Numbered from the stretch's first letter, positions 34,723 through 45,273 are shown. The stretch is DNA of 64,000 bases from Peribacillus simplex NBRC 15720 = DSM 1321 (GCF_002243645.1 NZ_CP017704.1:3490001-3554000); one strand, 5' to 3'. Program-made: numbers and translations. The notes: generated by a model from the sequence alone, not told the origin.

Positions 34723-35712
34723 TTATGACACAATGTGACAAGCCACTTGGTGATTTTGTGCCGATCGTTTTAGTTCGGGTAGCTGTGTTTTGCAGATATC
34801 CTGTACAAAAGGGCATCGTGTATGGAAGCGGCAGCCGCTTGGAGGGTCGATGGGTGAGGGTACATCACCCGTCAATAGGATCCGTTCCCTTTCATGCACA
34901 GGATTCGGTACTGGGATGGCCGACAGCAATGCCCTTGTATATGGATGCTGCGGCTGTTCGAAAATGGACTTTTTATCGGCTATTTCGACTATCTTTCCGA
35001 GATACATGACCATTACCCGATCCGAGATATGTCTGACCACACCTAAATCATGTGATATGAAAAGAAAGGTAAGGTCAAACTGCCGCTGTAAGGATTTTAA
35101 TAAATTCAACACTTGCGCTTGAATGGAGACATCCAGTGCAGATACAGCTTCGTCACATATGATCAATTTTGGGTCCACTGCAAGAGCCCGCGCAATACCG
35201 ACCCGCTGTCTTTGGCCGCCGCTGAATTCATGCGGGTATCTTTCCATGGATTCTGGTCTCAGCCCGACATGTCCTAATAATTCTTCAATCCTGCTCTTTC
35301 GATTTTCTTTAGGCACTACATTTTGGATGGATAAAGCTTCCCCGAGAATTTGGCCGATAGTCTGTCTAGGATTAAGGGAGGCAAATGGATCTTGAAAAAT
35401 GACTTGCAGATCCTTCCTGGTACGCCTCATTTCTTTTTTTCCTAAACTCAGTAAATCCTTATCCTGAAAGTGAATGCTCCCGCTTGTTGGTTCATCCAAT
35501 CGAAGTATGGCCCTGCCGGTAGTCGATTTTCCGCAGCCGGATTCGCCGACTATGCTTAAGGTTTCTCCCTGATGGATATCGAAGGTAATGTCATCAACGG
35601 CTTTTACATGATTGATGGTTCTTCCGAAAAATCCACCCTTTATCGGAAAATATTGTTTCAATTGATCCACTTTAAGCAGAACCTTTTTCTCTGCAGCTGG
35701 TACAACCATCAT
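34723..35712 (-). CDS. Dipeptide/oligopeptide-type ABC transporter ATPase (DppF/OppF)
   Basis: 329 residues. Walker [10 protein letters not shown] near residue 56, signature [14 protein letters not shown], Walker [13 protein letters not shown] and the C-terminal oligopeptide-family tail with [10 protein letters not shown] and a third Cys. Last gene of the four-gene operon, overlapping the DppD-like gene by one base. It energises uptake of the ligand delivered by the lipoproteins encoded across the divergent promoter. Confidence 0.92.
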   Translation of the reverse strand: MMVVPAAEKKVLLKVDQLKQYFPIKGGFFGRTINHVKAVDDITFDIHQGETLSIVGESGCGKSTTGRAILRLDEPTSGSIHFQDKDLLSLGKKEMRRTRKDLQVIFQDPFASLNPRQTIGQILGEALSIQNVVPKENRKSRIEELLGHVGLRPESMERYPHEFSGGQRQRVGIARALAVDPKLIICDEAVSALDVSIQAQVLNLLKSLQRQFDLTFLFISHDLGVVRHISDRVMVMYLGKIVEIADKKSIFEQPQHPYTRALLSAIPVPNPVHERERILLTGDVPSPIDPPSGCRFHTRCPFVQDICKTQLPELKRSAQNHQVACHIVS

Positions 35713-36740
35713 TAAATTCCCACCTTCTCTTGAGCGTCATATTCTTTCTCCCATTGGGGGGTGAACATCCAGCAGCTGACCTGGGTGTTTGGGCCGGTTA
35801 CCTGGAGATCCGGTACGGCTTGTTCACAAATGCTCTTCTTGTTTGCACAGCGGGGAGCGAAGCTGCATCCCTTGGGCATGTTGTAAGGACTTGGAACGGT
35901 CCCGGGAATTGTAGTCAGTTCTTCCTGGTCCATGTCCAGACGCGGAAGGGAGCTTAATAGACCAATGGTGTATGGATGTTTTGGGTTTGTGAATATTTCC
36001 TTGGCCAAAGTGTATTCAACGATTTTCCCTGCGTACATGACGGCAACCCGATCACAGGTTTCGTATACGACACCCAGATCATGAGTAATCAAAATGACAG
36101 CCGTCCCGAAATCTTTTTGCAGCGTCTTGATTAGTTCGAGGATTTGGGCTTGGATCGTCACATCCAGTGCTGTTGTAGGTTCATCCGCTATTAAAACCTC
36201 AGGGTGGCAGGCAAGTGCCATCGCAATCATGACCCTTTGCCTCATTCCGCCGCTTAGCTCATGCGGCTCCTGTTTTGCCCTTTTTTCAGGTGAGGGGATT
36301 CCGACGAGCCGAAGCATGTCGACCGCTTTATTCCATGCTTCCTTTTTTCCCAGCTTTTGATGGAGCCGGATCGCTTCTGCGATTTGCTCGCCTGCTGAAT
36401 ATACGGGATTCAATGATGTCATCGGCTCCTGGAATATCATCGAAATTTCATTCCCGCGTATGGACCGCATCTGTTTTTCAGATTTCGTAAGCAGATCCTC
36501 CCCTTTAAAAAGGATGCTGCCCCCGGCAATCTTGCCGGGTGGCGATGGAATGAGTCTTAACAATGATAGAGATGTTATGCTTTTACCGCTTCCCGACTCC
36601 CCGACGATTCCAAGCGTTTCCCCTTTATTGAGGGTAAAACTGATTCCATTGACTGCTTTACTCGTACCTTCGTCAGTAAAAAAGTGGGTCTGCAGATTTT
36701 TTACCTCCAGTATTTTATCATCAACCTGATTCATCATCAT
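35712..36740 (-). CDS. Dipeptide/oligopeptide-type ABC transporter ATPase (DppD/OppD)
   Basis: 342 residues. Walker [10 protein letters not shown], signature [14 protein letters not shown], Walker [13 protein letters not shown] and a C-terminal [15 protein letters not shown] motif. It forms a heterodimer with the DppF-like ATPase. It starts 6 bp after the DppB-like stop. Confidence 0.92.
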   Translation of the reverse strand: MMMNQVDDKILEVKNLQTHFFTDEGTSKAVNGISFTLNKGETLGIVGESGSGKSITSLSLLRLIPSPPGKIAGGSILFKGEDLLTKSEKQMRSIRGNEISMIFQEPMTSLNPVYSAGEQIAEAIRLHQKLGKKEAWNKAVDMLRLVGIPSPEKRAKQEPHELSGGMRQRVMIAMALACHPEVLIADEPTTALDVTIQAQILELIKTLQKDFGTAVILITHDLGVVYETCDRVAVMYAGKIVEYTLAKEIFTNPKHPYTIGLLSSLPRLDMDQEELTTIPGTVPSPYNMPKGCSFAPRCANKKSICEQAVPDLQVTGPNTQVSCWMFTPQWEKEYDAQEKVGI

Positions 36741-36746
36741 ACCTCC

Positions 36747-37667
36747 TTAGTTCAAGTCTATTCTTTTGTTAAAGTATCGATAGAGGACATCTACTGCTAA
36801 ATTCATGAATACGAAGATAACGGAAGCAATAAGGACCCCGCCTTGAACCATCGGTAAATCCCTCGTTCTGATTGCATCGACTATCAATCTCCCAAGTCCA
36901 TTGATGGCAAAAACGGACTCTGTCAATACGGTGCCGCCAAGGAGTGCACCGAACTGGAGGCCAACGACCGTAATGACGGGGATAAGCGCATTTTTCAGAC
37001 CATGTTTATAAATGATGATATATTCTTTTAATCCCTTGGCTCTTGCGGTCCGGATGTAGTCCTGGCGAACGACTTCAAGCATGCTTGACCTGGTCATCCT
37101 GGCAACGATTGCCGCTCCGCCGGCCCCAAGGGTTATGGCTGGGAGTATCATGTGCCTGAAAGTTCCCCAACCTGAAACCGGAAACAAATGAAGATTTACG
37201 GAAAAGAAGTAGATAAGCATGAGGCCCAGCCAAAAACTAGGTAACGAGATTCCAAGTAAAGCAACGATCATGATGGAAATGTCAGCTGCCGAGTATTGCT
37301 TGGTAGCCGAGATGATTCCTGCGAGCATTCCAAGCACAACGGTTATGAAAATGCTGGCAAGTGCCAGTTCAAGGGTGATGGGCAAGCGGACCATGATCTC
37401 GTCCAAAACAGGGCGGCTGCTGCGGAGTGATTCTCCAAAGTCCCCTTGAACAGCATGAAGGATATAGTCGACGTACTGATAAAGGATTGGACGATCCAAG
37501 CCAAGCTCATGCCGCAGCGATTCAATCGTTTCTTTAGTCGCTCCTTCACCCGCAAGCAGTGTTGCCGGATCTCCAGGGACCATTTGCATGATGAGGAAAA
37601 CAACAAGACTTACTCCTAGTAAAACCGGTATGGTTTGAAGTACTCGTCGGATAATAAATACGAACAT
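36747..37667 (-). CDS. ABC transporter permease (DppB type)
   Basis: 306 residues with six predicted helices. The family N-terminus FIIRRVLQTIPVLLGVSLVVF and the cytoplasmic EAA-like loop (YIRTARAKGLKEYIIIYKHG) contacting the ATPases are present. It is placed 12 bp after the DppC-like gene. Confidence 0.92.
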   Translation of the reverse strand: MFVFIIRRVLQTIPVLLGVSLVVFLIMQMVPGDPATLLAGEGATKETIESLRHELGLDRPILYQYVDYILHAVQGDFGESLRSSRPVLDEIMVRLPITLELALASIFITVVLGMLAGIISATKQYSAADISIMIVALLGISLPSFWLGLMLIYFFSVNLHLFPVSGWGTFRHMILPAITLGAGGAAIVARMTRSSMLEVVRQDYIRTARAKGLKEYIIIYKHGLKNALIPVITVVGLQFGALLGGTVLTESVFAINGLGRLIVDAIRTRDLPMVQGGVLIASVIFVFMNLAVDVLYRYFNKRIDLN

Positions 37668-37679
37668 TTTCTCTCCTCC

Positions 37680-38618
37680 TTATTTTTTCATTCTTGGATC
37701 CAGGGCATCTCTAAGTCCATCCCCGAAGATGTTGAAGCCAAGTACCAATGTTGATATCGCTATCCCCGGAAACAAAGCGATGTGCGGGGCGCTGAACAAA
37801 TAATCCCGACCGCTGCTCAGCATCGCTCCCCATTCTGGTGAGGGGGGCTGGGCTCCCAGTCCCAGGAATGATAATCCGGCAGCCGACAGAATGGCTGTTG
37901 CCAGACGCAATGTAGCTTGAACGATGACAGGTGATAGAATATTCGGAAAAATATGCTTGCATATGATCGTTATGTCAGTGGCTCCCAATGCACGAATGGC
38001 ATCGATATATTCCAGCTTTCTGACTGACAATGTGGAACCGCGTACAATCCGGGCAAACATCGGTATGGAAAAGACGCCGACCGCTACCATTACATTGATT
38101 AAACTTGGACCAAGGGCACTAATGATGGCAAGAGCAAGCAATATTCCCGGGAAAGCCAGTAGAACATCGACAATCCTCATAATGACGGTATCGATCCATT
38201 TTCCGTAATAACCAGCTGTTAATCCGAGGAGTATGCCTATGAACGCCCCGAAGAATACAGAGACAAACCCAACCGTTAATGAAAGCCGTGTTCCATATAA
38301 TAATCTGCTTAAAATATCCCTTCCTTTATCATCCGTACCCATCCAATGTTCGGCTGACGGAGGCTGGAGTTTGTTGACTAAATCAATTTCATAGGGATCC
38401 TGCGGTGAGATCAAAGGTGCAAAGATAGCCAATAAAATATAAAAAAGTACGATGTACCCGCCTATCAATGCCAATTTATTTCGCTTGAATTTTTTATAAA
38501 AGGCTTTCCAGTGTCTTAGTTTCGGAGATTTTCTTTCTTTTACATTCAATTCGGTATTATTCATTACGACCTCTGGCTTCATTGGACTTCCTCCTTTTCT
38601 TTCATTCAATTTATTCAA
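37680..38618 (-). CDS. ABC transporter permease (DppC type)
   Basis: 312 residues, with an N-terminal soluble stretch, six helices and the inner loop YIDAIRALGATDITIICKHI. First gene of the operon; AGGAGG precedes its ATG. It is divergent from the first binding-protein gene, and the 174-bp region between them holds one of the three direct-repeat elements. Confidence 0.92.
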   Translation of the reverse strand: MNKLNERKGGSPMKPEVVMNNTELNVKERKSPKLRHWKAFYKKFKRNKLALIGGYIVLFYILLAIFAPLISPQDPYEIDLVNKLQPPSAEHWMGTDDKGRDILSRLLYGTRLSLTVGFVSVFFGAFIGILLGLTAGYYGKWIDTVIMRIVDVLLAFPGILLALAIISALGPSLINVMVAVGVFSIPMFARIVRGSTLSVRKLEYIDAIRALGATDITIICKHIFPNILSPVIVQATLRLATAILSAAGLSFLGLGAQPPSPEWGAMLSSGRDYLFSAPHIALFPGIAISTLVLGFNIFGDGLRDALDPRMKK

Positions 38619-38652
38619 AAAAGGTATTGAAGTAAATATGATGCGGAAAAGC

Positions 38653-38716
38653 AGTAAAGATAATTAAAAAATGAGTAAAGATTCTGAAAATATAAAATTC
38701 GGTTTTTTTTTATAAT
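38653..38716 (+). promoter_or_regulatory. Direct-repeat activator element and promoter 1
   Basis: AGTAAA at 38653-38658 and 38674-38679, exactly 21 bp apart; TATAAT at 38711-38716, exactly 37 bp after the start of the second. No good -35 box. The second half-site continues as AGTAAAGATTCTGAAA. The same geometry recurs at 43419 and 45753. It drives the first binding-protein gene and may also serve the divergent permease operon. Confidence 0.8.
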
Positions 38717-38792
38717 TTACAGTAAGCCCGATGTACTCATAGCTGAAAGTTACTTGGAGAAACAAAGGCAGGTTGAAAAGGGAGGAAATAGA

Positions 38793-40349
38793 ATGAGAAA
38801 AGGTATGATTGGGTTGCTTTTTGCATCTTTATTAGGCATCTCATCCGTTTTATCAGGGTGTGCAACAGAACAAACCGGCAGCAAGGAAACAGAGGGAAAA
38901 GCGAAAGAAGGAGGAACGCTGATCGTCGCGCGATTATCTGACGCGACCACCTTGGACCCTCATTTCATAACAGACATTCCATCTGCAAACGTCATTTATG
39001 AAAAGGTTTATCAAACATTGGTCGTTCCTGACAAAAACATGAATCCTAAACCGCTGCTCGCAAAAGAGTGGAAACAATTGGATGAAGTCACTTGGGAGTT
39101 TAAATTGCAGGAGGGAGTCAAATTCCATGATGGAGCTCCATTCAATGCCGAAGCGGTGAAAACCAATTTCGACAGGATACTGGACCCGGCAACAGCTTCT
39201 CCGCAGGCTGGTAAATTGGAAATGATCAAAGAAATTAAAGTCGTTGACGAAACGACTGTACAATTCAAGCTGAAATATCCTTATGCTCCGCTATTATCGA
39301 TTTTAGTGAGTAATGAAGGAAGCATCATCAGCCCTAAAGCGATTAAGGAACATAGTGACAAATTGAGTCAAAACCCTGTTGGGACAGGGCCATTCGTTTT
39401 TAAATCATGGAAACCAGGTGAAGAAATCACACTTTCGAAAAACAAGGACTACTGGGGGGATCAGCCTAAGATTGATGGGGTGGTATTCAAGGTTGTCCCT
39501 GAAGATGCCACGAGGATTGCGATGATTGAAACGGGAGAAGCGCATGTGACCGATCAAGTGCCAGTGACGGAGATTGATAGGATCGAAGCGTCGGGCACGA
39601 TGGATTTATATCGCACGGAGGGACTTGCAGTTGAATACTTAAGCTTCAATGTTAAGAAAAAACCTTTTGATGATGTACGGGTCCGTAAGGCGGTCGCTCA
39701 TGCCATCGAGGTCGATTCCATTATCAAAGGGGTTTATAACGACGTCGGTACGAGGGCTAATTCAACAATGAGCCCGAAGGTGTTTGGCTATGATAAGGAT
39801 ATAAAAGGCTACGACTATGATATTAATGAATCGAAGAAGCTCTTGACTGAAGCAGGGGTCAAGGATGGTTTGGAGTTTACACTGACGACGAGTGATCGTA
39901 AGGAAAGGATCAATATGGCCGAGGTGATTCAATCCCAGCTAAAAGGAATCGGTATTAAGGTCAAGATTCAAGTCCTTGAGTATGGTGCTTACATTGACGC
40001 GACAGCCAAGGGCGAGCATCAGGTATCGATAGGCGGCTGGGGCAATGCAACTGGGGATGGAGATTATAATCAATTTAATCTTTTCAATACCAAATCCCAA
40101 GGTGCAGCGGGAAATAGTTCATTCTATAGCAACCCTGAAGTGGATAAATTGATTGAAAATGCACGTAAAGAATCGGATGGCGATAAACGTATGGAACTAT
40201 ATTCGAAGGCACAAGCAATTGAAAGGGAAGAAGTTCCATATGTTCCTATCCGTAACTATGAACACTTGGCGGTATACGGTGGGACGGTTAAAGGACTTTG
40301 GCTGAATCCGGCAAATTATTTAATGCTTGATGACGTAACCGTGAAGTAG
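38793..40349 (+). CDS. Lipoprotein substrate-binding protein of the peptide/nickel ABC family, copy 1
   Basis: 518 residues. Lipoprotein signal with lipobox VLSGC near residue 24-28, then the SBP family 5 fold from GGTLIVARLSDATTLDPHF onward. It should deliver the ligand to the DppBCDF-like pump encoded divergently. ATG 38793 has GGGAGG 7 bp upstream; the open frame from TTG 38754 includes that site and is rejected. Closely related to the protein at 43524, so the ligand is probably similar. The ligand need not be a peptide; the enzymes nearby suggest a nitrogen heterocycle. Confidence 0.9.
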   Translation: MRKGMIGLLFASLLGISSVLSGCATEQTGSKETEGKAKEGGTLIVARLSDATTLDPHFITDIPSANVIYEKVYQTLVVPDKNMNPKPLLAKEWKQLDEVTWEFKLQEGVKFHDGAPFNAEAVKTNFDRILDPATASPQAGKLEMIKEIKVVDETTVQFKLKYPYAPLLSILVSNEGSIISPKAIKEHSDKLSQNPVGTGPFVFKSWKPGEEITLSKNKDYWGDQPKIDGVVFKVVPEDATRIAMIETGEAHVTDQVPVTEIDRIEASGTMDLYRTEGLAVEYLSFNVKKKPFDDVRVRKAVAHAIEVDSIIKGVYNDVGTRANSTMSPKVFGYDKDIKGYDYDINESKKLLTEAGVKDGLEFTLTTSDRKERINMAEVIQSQLKGIGIKVKIQVLEYGAYIDATAKGEHQVSIGGWGNATGDGDYNQFNLFNTKSQGAAGNSSFYSNPEVDKLIENARKESDGDKRMELYSKAQAIEREEVPYVPIRNYEHLAVYGGTVKGLWLNPANYLMLDDVTVK

Positions 40350-40416
40350 GGAATTCATCACAAAGGGAAGGCAGCATAAGGAAGTTATGCTGTCTTCTCA
40401 ATTAGGAGGGGAAAAT

Positions 40417-41928
40417 ATGATAGATTTACTGCTAATCCATGGGACCGTTATTACCATGGATCAAAACAGGAGAATTCTGCAAGATGGCGCCATCGCCATA
40501 AATCAAGGAAGGATTTTAGCCGTAGATTCAACGGAAAAACTGAAAATGAAGTATGAAGCTGTAAAAGTCATCGATTGCAGCCATCAATGCATATTGCCTG
40601 GATTGATAGATGTTCATGGTCATGGGGGACATTCCATGTTCAAAACGATCGCAATGGAGAATATTGATTTTTGGATGCCCATCATGACGAATGCGTACAA
40701 GCATTTTGTTACAGATGACTTTTGGTATTACGAAGGAAAGCTATCCTCTCTTGAGAGATTAAAGGCGGGCGTGACAACTGGGGTTAGCGTTTTAGGATCC
40801 ATGCCGCGATCCGATGAACCGATTTTCGCCATCAATCATGCAAAAGCATACGCCGAAGTGGGGATCAGGGAAGTGGTATGCACGGGTCCTTGCAACCCTC
40901 CATGGCCCCATTCATTCAGCCGGTGGATTGACGGAAAGAGAGTGGTAAAGGAAGTTTCCTATGAAGAAGTGTTACAGGGGGCGGAAGCTGTAATCGAGGC
41001 GCTGAACCATGCAAATGAAGACCGCACGAGAGCCTTCATTACACCATTTGTCATCGTTACATCAGTGGATCCCTCCAATCCCACCTCTCCTGACAGGCTT
41101 TATGGGCTGAATGATCATGATCTTTATCAAGCGAAGAAAATAAGGGAGATTGCCAGGAAATATAACACACGCATTCACTCGGATGCCTTTGGCGGGATGA
41201 TTCATTTAGCGATACAGGATAAGGAAAATGCCCTATTGGGTCCAGATGTCCATTTACAGCACTGTCGGGGCATCTCCTTCGATGAAGCAAGAATACTGGC
41301 GGAAACAGGTACCAACGTCAGTGCATCACCTGGATTTGGCCAGGTTCATGCCCGTACCCCGATAACTGAATTATTGGAGATGGGGGCAACTGTGGCGATC
41401 TCCACGGATGGGACATCCCCTTCCACAAGCTTCGATATGTTTCAGGCAATGAGGAAAACACAGTTTGTTCACCAGGCAGCCCTTAGGGACTACTATTATC
41501 TACCCCCAGGCAAGCTGTTGGAAATGATCACGATAGATGCTGCGAAATGCATTGGTTGGGATGATGAAATAGGCTCCCTTGAGATCGGGAAAAAAGCGGA
41601 TGTCATTACGGTCAATCTGCATCAGCCTCATCTGACCCCGGAATTCATGCATGTTCACCGGCTTGTATTCCAAGCAGTGGCGAATGACGTGGAGCATGTC
41701 ATCGTGGATGGGAAATTGATCATGGAAGGGAGGAATGTACGGACCGTACATGAAAGTACAGTGCTGAACGAAGCGAATGAGGAGGCCTTTTCAACGATAA
41801 AGCGTGCGGGGCTCGAAAAGTATATGCAACCGACGAAATATTTCTGGGGCCATGCCAGGGCCTATGTAGATGAAAAGCGATATGACGAACGAGAAGACGC
41901 TATCGATGTTGAAAGGGGAATAAGATGA
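40417..41928 (+). CDS. ATZ/TRZ-type amidohydrolase 1
   Basis: 503 residues, metal-dependent hydrolase barrel with the beta-sandwich formed by both ends. Metal motif LIDVHGHGGHSM near residue 65, RIHSDAFGG, HLQHCRG and the late Asp in AISTDGTSP are all present. Such enzymes remove amino, chloro or acyl groups from ring or guanidine compounds. TAGGAGGGG lies 7 bp before ATG 40417. It is in one transcript with the binding protein upstream and overlaps amidohydrolase 2 by 4 bp. Confidence 0.85.
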   Translation: MIDLLLIHGTVITMDQNRRILQDGAIAINQGRILAVDSTEKLKMKYEAVKVIDCSHQCILPGLIDVHGHGGHSMFKTIAMENIDFWMPIMTNAYKHFVTDDFWYYEGKLSSLERLKAGVTTGVSVLGSMPRSDEPIFAINHAKAYAEVGIREVVCTGPCNPPWPHSFSRWIDGKRVVKEVSYEEVLQGAEAVIEALNHANEDRTRAFITPFVIVTSVDPSNPTSPDRLYGLNDHDLYQAKKIREIARKYNTRIHSDAFGGMIHLAIQDKENALLGPDVHLQHCRGISFDEARILAETGTNVSASPGFGQVHARTPITELLEMGATVAISTDGTSPSTSFDMFQAMRKTQFVHQAALRDYYYLPPGKLLEMITIDAAKCIGWDDEIGSLEIGKKADVITVNLHQPHLTPEFMHVHRLVFQAVANDVEHVIVDGKLIMEGRNVRTVHESTVLNEANEEAFSTIKRAGLEKYMQPTKYFWGHARAYVDEKRYDEREDAIDVERGIR

Positions 41929-43463
41929 AAACCAAGCTTAAAGGAAGATATGTAATTGGGTATGATGGGTACGATCATGTCATTTTGGAAAATGCAGAGA
42001 TCGTTTATGAAAAAGACACGATTCTGTATGTCGGAAAAAATTATCCAGAAGAAGTTGACGAGGTAATGGATGCCGGTAACGCCATTATCAGTCCTGGCTT
42101 CATAGATTTAAATGCATTAGGGGACATTGACCATGATATTTTACATTTTGAAGCCGGTACCGACAGACAGAAGAACCTTCTCTGGTCAGATAAATATATA
42201 AAAAGCGGACATCCTGAATTAATGATCGGGGAAGAAGAAGCCTTCAAATCACTATATGCTTATTCACAGCTCATTCTTCATGGCGTGACGACGGCGATGC
42301 CCATTACTTCCGTTTTTTATAAAAGCTGGGCTGAAACCTATGATGAATTGGCAGCTGCCGCAGAACATGCTGCTGGATTGGGGTTAAGGATTTACCTGGG
42401 CCCGAGTTTCCAATCAGGAATGAGAGTCGTCGAGCCTAACGGGAAAATTAAACTGCATTGGGATGAAAAAGCCGGGGAAGCGGGATTACGGAAAGCGGTC
42501 GAGTTTGTAGAAAAATTCGATGGAGCCTTTGAAGGAATGGTCAGAGGAATGCTTGCTCCGGAACGTATAGAGTCTCAAACGGCAGATCAATTAAAACAGA
42601 TTAAATATTACAGCGAAAAGTTGGATGTACCCATAAAGCTTCATGCTGCACAAGGAAGTTTTGAATTCAACACCATATGGGAAGCCCATCATGTTACACC
42701 GATCAGATATTTATACGACCTTGGCTTTCTCGGTCCAAGAACAGGGATCCCGCATGCCCACTTTGTTTCAGGATATAGTAAAGCGAAATATGGACAGGGT
42801 GATGACTTGGCGCTGCTGCGGGAAACGAATACAACGGTGATACATTGCCCTCTGATCATTGGGAGGCATGGGGAGGCGTTAGAATCCTTTGCTAAATATA
42901 AACGGGCTGGGATCAATATAGCCCTTGGAACGGACACATTCCCTCCTGATATGTTCCAGAACGTCAGGACAGGCAGCATGCTCTCACGGATGGTGGAAGG
43001 AGAAACGGAAGGCTCTGTCTATGCCGATTTCTTTCGTTCAGCCACACTAGATGCGGCCGCTTTTCTTGGCAGGAACGATCTAGGACGCATCGCAGCGGGG
43101 GCCAAGGCGGATATCATCGCGATTGACTTGGACGGTTTCCATATGGGAGTAATCGATGATCCCATTCGAACCATGTTCGTAAGCGGGTCTGGGAGGGACG
43201 TTAAATTATCCATCATAAATGGAAAGGTAGTCATGAAGGATCAAATAATCCCCAATCTTGATTTAACTGAAATCAAATATAAGGGGCAACAATATTTTAC
43301 TAAGATGAGAAGAGGATATATGGAAAGGGATTATCAGGAGCTTCCTGAGAAAGAATTGTTTAAGCCATCATTCAAGGTCGTGGAATCGATAGCGATACAG
43401 AAGCATAAAAACCAAACAAGTAAAGAAAATGAAAAACATAGTAAAGATATTCGAAATGAATAG
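41925..43463 (+). CDS. ATZ/TRZ-type amidohydrolase 2, lacking the HxH metal motif
   Basis: 512 residues, same fold as its neighbour. Where the family has DxHxH after PGFI it has PGFIDLNALGDIDHD, so the first pair of metal histidines is missing. Later metal residues remain: KLHAAQG, IPHAHFVSG, TTVIHCP and the Asp in ALGTDTFPPD. The metal site may use the later Asp-His pair or the enzyme may be altered in chemistry. The last 15 codons carry the left half-site of control element 2. Overlaps amidohydrolase 1 by 4 bp. Confidence 0.8.
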   Translation: MKTKLKGRYVIGYDGYDHVILENAEIVYEKDTILYVGKNYPEEVDEVMDAGNAIISPGFIDLNALGDIDHDILHFEAGTDRQKNLLWSDKYIKSGHPELMIGEEEAFKSLYAYSQLILHGVTTAMPITSVFYKSWAETYDELAAAAEHAAGLGLRIYLGPSFQSGMRVVEPNGKIKLHWDEKAGEAGLRKAVEFVEKFDGAFEGMVRGMLAPERIESQTADQLKQIKYYSEKLDVPIKLHAAQGSFEFNTIWEAHHVTPIRYLYDLGFLGPRTGIPHAHFVSGYSKAKYGQGDDLALLRETNTTVIHCPLIIGRHGEALESFAKYKRAGINIALGTDTFPPDMFQNVRTGSMLSRMVEGETEGSVYADFFRSATLDAAAFLGRNDLGRIAAGAKADIIAIDLDGFHMGVIDDPIRTMFVSGSGRDVKLSIINGKVVMKDQIIPNLDLTEIKYKGQQYFTKMRRGYMERDYQELPEKELFKPSFKVVESIAIQKHKNQTSKENEKHSKDIRNE

Positions 43464-43482
43464 TCAGAATATTTCTTATAAT
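43419..43482 (+). promoter_or_regulatory. Direct-repeat activator element and promoter 2
   Basis: AGTAAA at 43419-43424 and 43440-43445 (21 bp apart) and TATAAT at 43477-43482 (37 bp after the second). Both half-sites lie inside the 3' end of amidohydrolase 2. It gives the second binding-protein gene its own promoter within the cluster. Confidence 0.8.
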
Positions 43483-43523
43483 TAGACAAGTATTCAAAAA
43501 ATGAAATTGGGAGGTCGAAGTCC

Positions 43524-45089
43524 ATGGGGTTAAAACGTGGGACAGGAAAGTTTTTTCTAGTCATGATCATGGCCATCATCATTACGGGCTGTTCTTCTAA
43601 CAAAGACGTAAGCACAACAGCAAGTGATCCGAACAAAGCATCAAACGAAGGGGGTACATTGGTTATTGCCCGCTTATCCGACGCTGAGAATTTGGATCAG
43701 CAGTTCATGTCCACGATTAACGCCGCTAGCGTCACTCACCATAAAATCTATGAAGGACTTGTACAACGGGATGAGAATAGTGAGATACAGCCAATGCTAG
43801 CAGAAAAATGGAAGCAATTAAATGACACGACCTGGGAATTCAAGCTTAGGGAAGATGTAAAGTTTCATGATGGCACACCATTTAATGCAGACGCAGTAAA
43901 AAAGACGTTCGATCGACTATTGAATCCGAAGGTCGCTTCTCCCAGAGCGGTAGTATTCGATATGGTAAAAGAGGTGAAACCGGTTGATGAATTTACCGTG
44001 CAATTCATTTTGAAGGAACCTTTTTCCCCTCTCCTTTCGATATTGGCGAATCATGAAGGCGGAATCATCAGTCCGAAAACGATTGAAAAGTATGGAAAAA
44101 AGATTATCCAGGAACCGAATGGAACCGGTCCTTTCGTTTTTGATTCATGGTCCCCAGGCCAGGAAATCACCTTGACGAAAAACGACAGCTATTGGGGAGA
44201 CGAGCCAAAAGTGGACAAGGTCATCTTCAAGGTCGTCCCGGAAGACTCCACAAGGATATCCATGATTGAAACGGGTGAAGCGCATATCGCAGAGCCTCTT
44301 CCTGTAGCTGTAATGGACCAGGTTGAATCTTCACCGGCAATGGATGTTTATCGCAGTGAAGGGTACGGTACCGAATATTTAGGGTTCAATGTCAATAATG
44401 AGCCGTTCAATGATGTAAGGGTCCGTAAAGCCATTGCCCATGCCATTGAAATGGACTCGATTATCAAAGGTGTCTTCAATAATGTGGGAGTAAAGGCGAA
44501 CTCCTTGATGGGTTCTAAAGTATTCGGGTACAACGAAGAACTCGAAGCCTATGATTACAATTTAAAGGAAGCAAAGAAACTGATGGCCGAAGCTGGATAT
44601 TCAAAAGGCTTGGATGCGACCATCCTGACAATGGACAGTAAAGAAAGAGTTAACTTGGCTGAGGTCCTGCAATCCCAACTAAAAGGTATAGGGATTAATT
44701 TGAAGGTACAGGTCATGGAGTACGGTACGTTCGTGGAACAAGTGAATAAAGGGCAATCGGAAATGTTCATCATCAGTTGGAGAAACGCGACGGGGGATGC
44801 TGATTATAATCAATATAATCTATTTCATACGGAATCACAGGGAGCGGCCGGAAATACATTCTTTTACAGCAATCAAAAGGTTGATCGTTTAATAGATGCC
44901 GCCAGGAAGGAAAAGGAAGAGGAGAAACGCAAAGAACTATACGCAGAGGCACAGGAAATCGAGATGGGTGACACCCCGTATATTCCTGTAAGGGTCATAG
45001 AAAATGTTGCTGCAGTCGCGAAAGAAGTAAAAGGATTTTCAATCAGCCCTTCAGGTTATCTGGAGATAAATAACGTAACGATAAAGTGA
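43524..45089 (+). CDS. Lipoprotein substrate-binding protein of the peptide/nickel ABC family, copy 2
   Basis: 521 residues, lipobox IITGC near residue 19-23, SBP family 5 fold. It is a clear paralogue of the protein at 38793 (shared stretches such as FKVVPEDSTRISMIETGEAH and GYNEELEAYDYN-type helices). The two probably feed the same pump. GGGAGG lies before the ATG. Followed by a terminator-like sequence. Confidence 0.9.
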   Translation: MGLKRGTGKFFLVMIMAIIITGCSSNKDVSTTASDPNKASNEGGTLVIARLSDAENLDQQFMSTINAASVTHHKIYEGLVQRDENSEIQPMLAEKWKQLNDTTWEFKLREDVKFHDGTPFNADAVKKTFDRLLNPKVASPRAVVFDMVKEVKPVDEFTVQFILKEPFSPLLSILANHEGGIISPKTIEKYGKKIIQEPNGTGPFVFDSWSPGQEITLTKNDSYWGDEPKVDKVIFKVVPEDSTRISMIETGEAHIAEPLPVAVMDQVESSPAMDVYRSEGYGTEYLGFNVNNEPFNDVRVRKAIAHAIEMDSIIKGVFNNVGVKANSLMGSKVFGYNEELEAYDYNLKEAKKLMAEAGYSKGLDATILTMDSKERVNLAEVLQSQLKGIGINLKVQVMEYGTFVEQVNKGQSEMFIISWRNATGDADYNQYNLFHTESQGAAGNTFFYSNQKVDRLIDAARKEKEEEKRKELYAEAQEIEMGDTPYIPVRVIENVAAVAKEVKGFSISPSGYLEINNVTIK

Positions 45090-45103
45090 TGGGCAGAAAA
45101 GTA

Positions 45104-45133
45104 GAAAGGGTTCATCCATTAGGGTGAGCCTTT
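45104..45133 (+). repeat. 30-bp direct repeat, left copy (terminator-like)
   Basis: Identical to 45708-45737 over 30 bases. Contains AAAGG...CCTTT with TTCA / TGAG inside, so it can form the terminator hairpin of the gene at 43524. The T-run after this copy is broken (TTTCAGTTTG), whereas the right copy is followed by TTTTTCTTT. Confidence 0.8.
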
Positions 45134-45273
45134 CAGTTTGTAGACGAAAGGGGTTGGGAAAACGTACCTTCATCAAATGATGTTCCCGACCAACTGACCC
45201 AAAGCAACATTTTCAATTCCTCAGATATGGTTTCTATCTAAGTGTTCTAACAAAGTTGATTGGAACGGGTGTG

